64,000 nucleotides of DNA, taken from NCBI GenBank assembly GCA_013115125.1, contig JABANN010000069.1:17283-81282 (forward strand). Reading direction: 5' to 3'. The notes under the pieces are model-generated. The model was not told the DNA's origin and did no database searches. It worked only from the letters and a program-made list of their open reading frames with translations. Below, piece after piece: positions 57,993 to 64,000 of the stretch (within the stretch, counting starts at the first letter, position 1; every line of letters begins with the position of its first letter). The translations under genes and the position numbers were made by a program. The stretch comes from Perkinsus olseni (lineage: Eukaryota > Perkinsozoa > Perkinsida).

Positions 57993-58280
57993 TCGCCGTA
58001 GCTGTCGGTTTCTTAACCACGGATTTTTCCATCGCCTTCAGCTCTCCTGTTCTTATGAAAGCTGCGACCCTGCGTACGGTCTATACTGTTCTTAGTGAGT
58101 TTCTCAATCTAATATTCTGACACTATGCTACGATACTTCTCAGAATACCGGAAGATGTTGCTTGTCAATCCACGTCGAGGCAGCTCCGCCAGGCATAGTA
58201 GACTAGCCGTAATTGTGGTTGCTTCTCTATCGAATTTCGCAGGTTCTATCCCTTCGTCTGTCATTTCGTTCGGTAGTACT

Positions 58281-59498
58281 ATGAGTGGGCTCCCTTCATC
58301 ATTATCGTCGTTGTCTGTTCTAGAGCACCAGCTTGAGGAGGAGCTCAAGGGACTTACTGTATCCCTACCGAAAGAGCCGGTTCGATCTCGGATACCTGTA
58401 CCTCGTGCGAAGGTCCCGAAGTTGCGCACGCGGAAAGATACTCTCTGCTCTCCGCAACGAGCTCACGGTGATGATGAGTTCGTGGCAGCCTTGGTGCGGT
58501 ACGCTAGCGAAGAAATGCCGGACAATCTCGTCGGAGACAGTCAGTTCGAACGAGTCTACGAGGGCCTTGCGAAGCGTGTTAATTCGATTATCAACTACGA
58601 TTCTTCTCATCCTCTTCACAGCGCACTCCCCACTGCTCGTCTCGTCAAAGCCCTCAATCAATTAGATTTCTCTCACCTGAGAAGTACTGCTGCCGTTGGT
58701 ACTGACCGGCCACTGTTCTCTAGCGGGCCTCAGCGCTGGTCGGTTGAGATACCAGGCAAGCCAGTGAGGTCGGTATTAGTCGTTTTACGGGACGTTGACA
58801 TCCGCTTGAGAGGTGCTCATCTGGCGTTGGTAGCGGCTCGCGACGGCGAGGATTTCCGTGAGGCGGCACAGCTTCTCTGTAGATGGTCACAGCGAATCCT
58901 ATTGGACGACCCAACGAGAACATATCGGATGACATGCGATGAAGCCAAAGGATACCGTATTGGGATATTCGACCGCGAATCTTTGGTGGCGAGCAGTGAG
59001 CGTTTGAGTGAAAGTGGACGAATCGAGTTGATTAACGCTCGCGGAGATTCCGTTGGTACTGCAACGGTCATGATATTGGAAGAGGGAACGAACCATCGGC
59101 TCACTGTCACGGTGCTTGCGATGAGTCTGCACAGGAAGAGCTTCGCTCCGCTCGGAGATTTGCGGCCGCTTCTTTGCTTGAACGGTGAGAATCCTCTCGA
59201 TATCGTTAGAGGGAATGAGGGTCGACGGGCTTCTATGTCTCGCGTGGCGAACTCGGCTGAGCTGAGGTCCAAGGCCGTAGTGGCTGAGTCCCGAGAGCCC
59301 TTCACAAGTTTCGCAATCTTCGCGATCACGGATGAGGAACAGATCATTGGAGGGACTGAGGAGCTCTTGATCGACGACGGCGATTACGACTGTGACGAGA
59401 GGGCAGTTGAGGTTGATTTATTTGATGACGCATGCGAGAATAAAATTGGGCTGGTGTCGCTACGTGTCAGGATCGAAAGGGAATTGGATGCTCAGTGA
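58281..59498 (+). CDS. Unknown 405-aa protein, single long exon
   Basis: I chose the ATG at 58281 (MSGLPSSLSSLSVLEHQLEEE); the open frame continues upstream to 58125, but there it contains a likely acceptor (GATACTTCTCAG at 58145), so an upstream exon is possible. The protein is mixed alpha/beta: a coiled N-terminal segment, a basic linker (RSRIPVPRAKVPKLRTRK), then repeated beta-type stretches (VRSVLVVLRDVDIRLRG, YRIGIFDRESLVASSE, SFAIFAITDEEQIIGGTEEL) and an acidic end. The later stretches recall C2-type beta sandwiches, but I see no diagnostic motif. It lies between malic enzyme and the tRNA array. It is the longest intronless frame here, which is unusual for this window. Its 3' end is 64 nt from the first tRNA. 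Confidence 0.65.
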   Translation: MSGLPSSLSSLSVLEHQLEEELKGLTVSLPKEPVRSRIPVPRAKVPKLRTRKDTLCSPQRAHGDDEFVAALVRYASEEMPDNLVGDSQFERVYEGLAKRVNSIINYDSSHPLHSALPTARLVKALNQLDFSHLRSTAAVGTDRPLFSSGPQRWSVEIPGKPVRSVLVVLRDVDIRLRGAHLALVAARDGEDFREAAQLLCRWSQRILLDDPTRTYRMTCDEAKGYRIGIFDRESLVASSERLSESGRIELINARGDSVGTATVMILEEGTNHRLTVTVLAMSLHRKSFAPLGDLRPLLCLNGENPLDIVRGNEGRRASMSRVANSAELRSKAVVAESREPFTSFAIFAITDEEQIIGGTEELLIDDGDYDCDERAVEVDLFDDACENKIGLVSLRVRIERELDAQ

Positions 59499-59561
59499 TG
59501 ACAGTCGGTGGTTTGTACTCTTGTTTTCCGACGAGTCTGTACGCTTGCTTTTCAAGTATAT

Positions 59562-59633
59562 AGGGCACGCCCGGATTTGAACCGAGGACCTGCTGATCTG
59601 CAGTCAGCCGCTCTACCACTGGGCTACACACCT
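59562..59633 (-). tRNA. tRNA-Cys (GCA), array unit 1, slightly degenerate
   Basis: Reverse complement has anticodon loop CTGCAGA (GCA) and T-arm CTCGG-TTCAAAT-CCGGG. The 5' base is A instead of G and the acceptor 3' strand is CGTGCCC, so the stem is weakened. The anticodon and D-stem are otherwise intact. Confidence 0.75.
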
Positions 59634-59713
59634 GAACGAGCCACAAAAAATACGTCAATTTCGTTTTTTGTAGCTGTTCTTCGCGAAAATAGCTGTTCAC
59701 ATGCCGACTACGA

Positions 59714-59785
59714 AGGGCGCGCCCGGATTTGAACCGAGGACCTGTTGATCTGCAGTCAGCCGCTCTACCACTGAGCTACACACCC
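59714..59785 (-). tRNA. tRNA-Cys (GCA), array unit 2
   Basis: Acceptor GGGTGTG/CGCGCCC pairs over 7 bp with wobble, discriminator U (the usual cysteine identity base), D-stem GCTC/GAGC, anticodon GCA. One anticodon-stem position is changed (TCAAC instead of TCAGC). Confidence 0.88.
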
Positions 59786-59864
59786 GAACGAGCCAAAAAA
59801 ATATGTCCAACTCGTTTTCTGTAGCTGTTCTTCCCGAAAATTACTGTTCACATACCGACTACGA

Positions 59865-59936
59865 AGGGCGCGCCCGGATTTGAACCGAGGACCTGCTGAT
59901 CTGCAGTCAGCCGCTCTACCACTGAGCTACACACCC
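59865..59936 (-). tRNA. tRNA-Cys (GCA), array unit 3
   Basis: A canonical member: perfect anticodon stem GCTGA/TCAGC, loop CTGCAGA, T-arm intact, acceptor 7 bp, discriminator U. Confidence 0.92.
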
Positions 59937-60015
59937 GAACAAGCGACAAAAAATGAGATCATTTCATTTTCTGTAGCTGCTCTTCATGAAAATAGCTGCT
60001 CATATACCGACTACG

Positions 60016-60083
60016 AGGGGCCGGATTTGAACCGAGGACCTGCTGATCTGCAGTCAGCCGCTCTACCACTGAGCTACACACCC
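60016..60083 (-). pseudogene. tRNA-Cys pseudogene, array unit 4
   Basis: The 3' acceptor strand is shortened by about 4 nt (GGGGCCGG replaces GGGCGCGCCCGG), so the acceptor stem cannot form. The rest, including anticodon GCA, matches unit 3. Confidence 0.75.
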
Positions 60084-60163
60084 GAACGAGCCACAAAAAA
60101 TACGTCCATTTCGTTTTTCGTAGCTGTTCTTCCCGAAAATTACTGTTCACATACCGACTGCGA

Positions 60164-60235
60164 AGAGCGGGCTCGAATTTGAATCGAGGACTTCCCGAGC
60201 TGCAGTCAGCCGCTCTACCACTGAGCTAAACACCC
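60164..60235 (-). tRNA. tRNA-Cys-like variant, array unit 5
   Basis: A variant with 3' acceptor CCCGCTC and a perfect T-stem CTCGA/TCGAG, but the anticodon stem is broken (GCTGA against TCGGG). Anticodon still GCA. Probably a pseudogene. It is nearly the same as unit 7, which suggests duplication of a block of units. Confidence 0.6.
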
Positions 60236-60313
60236 GAATGAACCGTGAAAAATAAGTCCAGTTCGTTTTCAGTAGCTGTTCTTCACGAAAATAGCTGTTC
60301 ACACCGACTACGA

Positions 60314-60385
60314 AGGGCACGCCCGAATTTGACCCGAGGACCCGCTGATCTGCAGTCAGCCGCTCTACCACTGAGCTACACACCC
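60314..60385 (-). tRNA. tRNA-Cys (GCA), array unit 6
   Basis: Anticodon arm intact (GCTGA-CTGCAGA-TCAGC). Acceptor 3' strand CGTGCCC and one T-loop-side change. Spacer after it matches that of unit 3. Confidence 0.8.
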
Positions 60386-60465
60386 GAACAAGCGACAAAA
60401 AATGAGATCATTTCGTTTCCTGTAGCTGCTCTTCCCGAAAATTACTGTTCACATACCGACTGCGA

Positions 60466-60537
60466 AGAGCGGGCTCGAATTTGAATCGAGGACTTGCCGA
60501 GCTGCAGTCAGCCGCTCTACCACTGAGCTAAACACCC
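60466..60537 (-). tRNA. tRNA-Cys-like variant, array unit 7
   Basis: Nearly identical to unit 5 (acceptor CCCGCTC, T-stem CTCGA/TCGAG); anticodon GCA with anticodon stem GCTGA against TCGGC, weakened. Possible pseudogene. Confidence 0.6.
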
Positions 60538-60617
60538 GAATGAACCGTGAAGAATAAGTCCAGTTCGTTTTCTGTAGCTGTTCTTCACGAAAATAGCTGT
60601 TCACATACCGGCTACGA

Positions 60618-60689
60618 AGGGCGCGCCCGGATCCGAACCGAGGAACTGCTGATCTGTAGTCAGCCGCTCTACCACTGAGCTACACACCC
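60618..60689 (-). tRNA. tRNA-Cys-like with anticodon ACA, array unit 8
   Basis: The loop is CTACAGA, so the anticodon is ACA (reads UGU) instead of GCA. The anticodon stem is perfect; the T-arm loop has ATCCGAACC (GGTTCGGATCC on the tRNA strand). A34 is rare in Cys tRNAs. It marks the end of the first array half. Confidence 0.7.
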
Positions 60690-61986
60690 ACGCGCGTCTT
60701 GAAAACCCCGTTTGATTCATTGTCTTGTCGTCTCCCGAGCTAGCCGTGGTCTTCCCAACAGGACCGTCTTAATGAGACATTCCAGCCGACTTGGGTGGAG
60801 AGCTTCGTGGGCCACGAATCGTGGCACCAACAGGGACGAGCTGGCGCTTTCGGCACCACAAATATCCGCCAAAGGCAACTACGGTGTTACACGATCCTTG
60901 TTTCTGCGTGCACGATCGCACGCAGACGCACTTCTCTGCCCCAGATGCAAATTGCATCATGCAATCCAAACCCAAGAGGTTGGTGGCCACAACCAAGTGC
61001 AGTGGGCAGGGTGAAGAGTGGGGTACAGATTCCTCATTTGCTGCTGATACCGGAATTGGGGGAAGAACGAGGGAGTCTCAAATATGCGTTTTTGAGGTCG
61101 CTGTAGATACCGGCTTCGTCTTGAGTAGTTGAGGAGTCGCTGCATCTCGAACGCCGAATGCGTGATGGCTATCATGCTATTGACACTGTTCCGTATACAT
61201 CGGGCTGAAACACATCACGTCACTCAAGATGATGGTTGTCACTATGCCAAGCAATTGTAGAGTATTGTCTTCACTCTCCATTAGCATAGCTAGGCTGTTG
61301 TGCTGTAGCAGATGATACGAAGAGAAGCTTATTTCACCCCCGTCAGCAGTCGTGTTGATCCTAGTGAGCCTGCACAACAAATGATGACAGCGGCAGTGGA
61401 ACTTCTATAGTTGCACACATGGTTCTTCTGTAAGTCATGGTGTCACGCGGGTTGTCTCCCGCTGTCTCCAGGTGCTCTGGGCCATGTATCCACCAGTGTC
61501 GTTGTGAGGGTGGTCTTCGCCGTGCTCTTAGCTCTGTACTACGATCATCGTCTATCGCATTCGCCCTCGATGAACCCGTGAAAGGCTCTCGATTCAATTC
61601 CGGCGCTCTCAAGCGTGTCGTTAGGCGTATGCGTATCAGTTTGCCGGAAGTTCCGGGCCGGAAGCTCCGGCCCGGAACACGGCTGTCGGGACACCATTGG
61701 TGATGCCTTAAGGCGCGATGTATTCTCATCGAGCCACCAGACCGTTTATGACTCTTCTTCCTTCGCCTTACCTGGCAACAAGCCTCGGGTTGACGAAAAT
61801 CAAACAACAGGGCCACGTCGGCGACGCCACATCTGTCCACCGTGAGGATGAGCGCGCCACTGCATTCGCACACACCCATGTGCTTGCGTGCTATTGGCTC
61901 GTACGAAAATAGCTCGCGTTATTGCAGCTCAATGAAACCCAGTGCAAGCGCTGGTTCCAAGTTACGCTCAGGTTAGTTATATAGAA
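60690..61986. other. Insert in the array, unassigned part
   Basis: A possible small plus-strand gene begins MVLL near 61423, is interrupted by a 42-nt intron (GTAAGTCATGG...CTGTCTCCAG) and ends near 61702, but it has no family resemblance. A perfect 13-bp stem with a 3-nt loop lies at 61650-61678. Confidence 0.4.
61650..61678. repeat. Perfect 13-bp hairpin, GC-rich
   Basis: GTTCCGGGCCGGA, loop AGC, TCCGGCCCGGAAC. The strongest single hairpin noticed in the window. It lies at the end of a doubtful small ORF. Confidence 0.85.
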
Positions 61987-62421
61987 ATGAAGTCCTTCGT
62001 CGTGACGACCCTGCTCATTGCTTCTGTTATCTTGTTAGTTCAAGACGATGGTGCCAAGGCCACCGATGTGAAAGAGTTCAATCCCCGCATCGCGCAAGAT
62101 GACGGCGCCGACGGCCGTATGCTGTCGGTCGATGCCCCTCGAGATTCCTCCCGTCGTGGGCGCTTCCTTCAAGGTCGTGGCGGCGACGGTCAAGCTGGGA
62201 GCGATGGTCGTACCGGCCGTGGAGGTCGTGGTGGTCGTGGTGGTTGTGCTGGTGCTTCTGGGGAAAGCGGCGCTGCTGGCGGTAATGGCGGTGGTCGCGG
62301 TGGTAGTGGTGGTTCTGGCTATCCCGGTGGTGGCGGCGGCGGGGGTGGTGGCGGAGGTGGAGGAGGGGGTGGTGGAGATGGAGGCGCTGGCGGTGACGGC
62401 GGTGATGGCGGCTGCAGATAG
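61987..62421 (+). CDS. Glycine-rich secreted protein
   Basis: 144 aa from ATG at 61987. A signal peptide (MKSFVVTTLLIASVILLV...) is followed by a short charged segment with RMLSVD and RRGRFLQ, then a Gly-rich domain of GGxGG, GRGGRGG and a run of about 17 glycines, ending GGDGGDGGCR. Two cysteines may cross-link. The composition is that of structural wall or matrix proteins. It is an uninterrupted frame. The mirror-strand frames over it are artefacts of the repeats. It sits inside the interruption of the tRNA array. Confidence 0.75.
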   Translation: MKSFVVTTLLIASVILLVQDDGAKATDVKEFNPRIAQDDGADGRMLSVDAPRDSSRRGRFLQGRGGDGQAGSDGRTGRGGRGGRGGCAGASGESGAAGGNGGGRGGSGGSGYPGGGGGGGGGGGGGGGGGDGGAGGDGGDGGCR

Positions 62422-63657
62422 CTCGGGGCCTAGTATGGCGGCGGCGGTCGACTGCAATTGCGGACCAGATTAATGACCCTGCCATTAGAACCATGCGTGC
62501 CCGTGTTGGTGTATTTCAGTAGCCGCCCAGTTTATCTTTCTCTTCCGGTGTACTCAATCACCATTTGGCGTCTCAGCATCGCCATTCGGCTATTCGTTCA
62601 GCACAGTTCTGCTATGATCGACACTACCATTACACATTATTTCATTCGTCCGCGATCATTAGCTGAGGCTCTTTCAGTCAGTCTTTCACGACAGTCCTCG
62701 CCATAGCATAGCGAACGTACTCATAATCACGTTGGGTAGCGTTTGTAGTATCGCATGCGGTGCGAGGATAATGGTCGAACGCTGTCGTGTATCCGAGAAG
62801 CGATGTACATGACAATCCCAGTCTAGTCGAAAGCGTGGGGATGCTCGCTCGCAAAGCGCCTGATGGTTTGGGTTTCGTTGCGATCACTGAGCCAGGGGCG
62901 CCAGCATGATGCGGACGCTTACAAGAGTATGCCAGACCCTTGATCCTGACGAATTGTCCCTGGCATGTCTATTGCGATGCTGGTCTGGTTGCTACCACGT
63001 GTAGCCTGAGGATCGTTCCCCACGACCTCTACCACACCACTGCTAGGAACTCCCTCGAAGTGGGAAGGTGCAGGCTCTCGCCTGGTTACTCGGGTATCCG
63101 CGTTCATGCTTATATGAATCGTCCTCGTCTGGTCGATTAGACTGCATACTACCGATCGAGTACATCTTTAATAGCCTACGACCAAGAGGCAGAGCCATTC
63201 TCAGTCACCGGACTCCTGGCAGCACGACAACCAGGTAATGCAATGCTTATCCTCAATTTTAACTTCTCCAGAGCTTGGGCGTGGCGAGCGAGAGCGAAAT
63301 CCGACGTGACAGTAGCTGTATTAATCTCCCAAAACGATGCCGCTTTCAAGGTCGATACGTTTTTTGATCGCAAAAGTATCATATTTGTTCTCTTCGCTCA
63401 TCGGACAACGACAGGCGTTATCTCCTCGTTCTGATTCAAATGTGGTAATGGACATCCACCTACGAGATTAAGAGGCGAGTAGACCAGAGGTCGATTCAAG
63501 GAAACCTCGGGCGGCCGCACAGCTAATCTACTGGTAGTTCCAAAGCCGGGTGCTCAATGAGTACAATGTTCTGACGCTTCCTGGCGACTGCACAGTGTGC
63601 ATTGCACACTCCCAAAAGATGGAGGGTTCGGTCGGATCGGAGGTTACCATCGGAAGC
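62422..63657. other. Gap, no gene recognised
   Basis: No open frame here has family resemblance or a signal peptide that I would defend. It joins the Gly-rich gene to the second part of the tRNA array. Confidence 0.45.
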
Positions 63658-63708
63658 TGAGGACCTGCTGATCTGCAGTCAGCCGCTCTACCACTGAGCT
63701 ACACACCC
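63658..63708 (-). pseudogene. Truncated tRNA-Cys, array unit 9
   Basis: The 5' acceptor strand, D-arm, anticodon arm (GCA) and variable loop are present, but the match stops at the T-arm, where an unrelated sequence begins. This is the breakpoint of the array on its far side. Confidence 0.75.
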
Positions 63709-63786
63709 GAACGAGTTGTGAAAGATAAGTCTAATTCGTTTTCTGTAGCTCCGCATCATGAAAACAGCTGATCACACAGACTACGA

Positions 63787-63858
63787 AGGACGGGCCCGGA
63801 TTTGAACCGAGGACCTGCAGATCTGCAGTCAGCCGCTCTACCACTGAGCTGCACACCC
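63787..63858 (-). tRNA. tRNA-Cys (GCA), array unit 10
   Basis: Anticodon loop CTGCAGA; acceptor 3' CCCGTCC with one mismatch to GGGTGTG; CTGCAG-side stem slightly changed (ATCTGCAGGTC). Confidence 0.75.
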
Positions 63859-63938
63859 GAACGAGCAACGGAAAATAAGTCCAACTCGTTTTCTGTAGCT
63901 GTTCTTCGCGAAAATTACTGTTCACAAACCGACTACGA

Positions 63939-64000
63939 AGGGCGCGCCCGGATTTGAACCGAGGACCTGCTGATCTGCAGTCAGCCGCTCTACCACTGAG
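63939..64000 (-). tRNA. tRNA-Cys (GCA), array unit 11, cut by window end
   Basis: Acceptor 3' strand CGCGCCC, T-arm, anticodon arm (GCA) and most of the D-arm are visible before the window ends. It is identical to unit 3 as far as seen, so the array continues outside the window. Confidence 0.85.

Larger units (their letters stand above)
59562..60689 (-). repeat. Tandem array of about 151-bp tRNA-Cys units (first part)
   Basis: Eight units start at intervals of 148-152 bp. Each spacer of about 79 bp has conserved segments (TTTCGTTTTCTGTAGCTGTT, GAAAAT..CTGTTCACA and ACCGACTACGAA). The spacers after units 3 and 6 share a GAGATCATTTC variant, and units 5 and 7 share theirs. That is a higher-order duplication within the array. 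Confidence 0.92.

Noticed and set aside
59562-60689. CRISPR-like regular spacing
   Set aside because: The unit is a tRNA with conserved, not variable, spacers of about 79 bp; the genome is eukaryotic.
62128-62190. RXLR-like host-targeting motif in the Gly-rich protein (RMLS, RFLQ)
   Set aside because: Neither tetrapeptide fits R-x-L-R and there is no following acidic motif, so the resemblance is superficial.
62035-62494. Two long minus-strand and one plus-strand frames over the glycine-rich gene
   Set aside because: They are low-complexity Thr/Ala, His/Arg and Val/Ala mirror frames of the GGN repeats.
59571-64000. Repeated open frames with SAALPLSYTPE-type peptides across the array
   Set aside because: They are translations of tRNA-Cys units, not protein repeats.
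1-64000. Spliced-leader RNA gene or rRNA
   Set aside because: I looked for a dinoflagellate/perkinsid-type leader ending in TTTGGCTCAAG and for rRNA-like stretches and found none, so the taxonomic guess rests on gene structure only.

Overview
The window looks like nuclear DNA of a free-spliceosome protist, most probably an alveolate and by my best guess a Perkinsus-like perkinsozoan. What the sequence shows: both strands are used, there are no operons, coding exons have balanced base composition, and almost every gene is cut by tiny spliceosomal introns (41-66 nt is typical, GT-AG with one probable GC-AG). Gene content is eukaryotic (axonemal dynein light chain, SPF30 splicing factor, Rab GTPases, V-ATPase, mitochondrial processing peptidase). 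Genus is inference, since no rRNA or spliced leader is present. Many open frames here begin with TTG/GTG or run through introns, so coordinates given as exon joins were derived by hand from splice sites, reading phase and family conservation.

Layout. 1-13.3 kb: a Ctr copper transporter (2.2-2.9 kb, +), a FAM210/DUF1279-like membrane protein (3.2-4.2 kb, +), a nine-or-so exon DUF2817 metallopeptidase-like gene (5.5-7.3 kb, +), a secreted protein with a GPI-like tail (8.9-9.4 kb, -), then a non-coding stretch full of perfect hairpins. 13.3-18.6 kb: a WDR17-like WD40 protein (+). 19.1-27 kb: three minus-strand genes (OTU deubiquitinase, V-ATPase subunit F, mitochondrial processing peptidase alpha) and a plus-strand tRNA-Trp. 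27.9-33.5 kb: a divergent RabL3-like GTPase with altered P-loop, and a kelch-cytochrome b561 fusion with signal peptide (+). 34-37 kb: small secreted ORFs and noncoding hairpins. 37.6-41 kb: a ZIP metal transporter (-) with a large intron. 41.7-44.1 kb: axonemal dynein light chain 1 (-) and a PH-domain protein (-). 44.8-53 kb: unassigned exons (+), the SPF30/SMNDC1 splicing factor (+), a 113-aa helical protein (+) and a Rab-like GTPase (+). 53.1-58 kb: NAD(P)-malic enzyme (+) with a 1.35-kb intron. 58.3-59.5 kb: an unknown 405-aa protein. 59.5-64 kb: a tandem array of tRNA-Cys genes, interrupted by about 3 kb that holds a glycine-rich secreted protein.

The most unusual signal is not a gene. 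Short introns and spacers carry several dispersed motif families: (A) AATTTCGTGGCGCGTGACGG in both orientations, about 16 copies; (B) GTCGACCTAAGATAC/GTATCTTAGGTTGA and relatives, often at intron ends; (D) AGCTAGAGGTGTCAGAA, four copies; (T) a tRNA T-arm/B-box-like GGTTCRANNCC inside six introns, three per orientation. Together they suggest that introns in this genome were seeded or are marked by a small set of recurring sequences (introner-like or tRNA-derived), which I rank as the main lead. No virus, toxin or CRISPR system was recognised.
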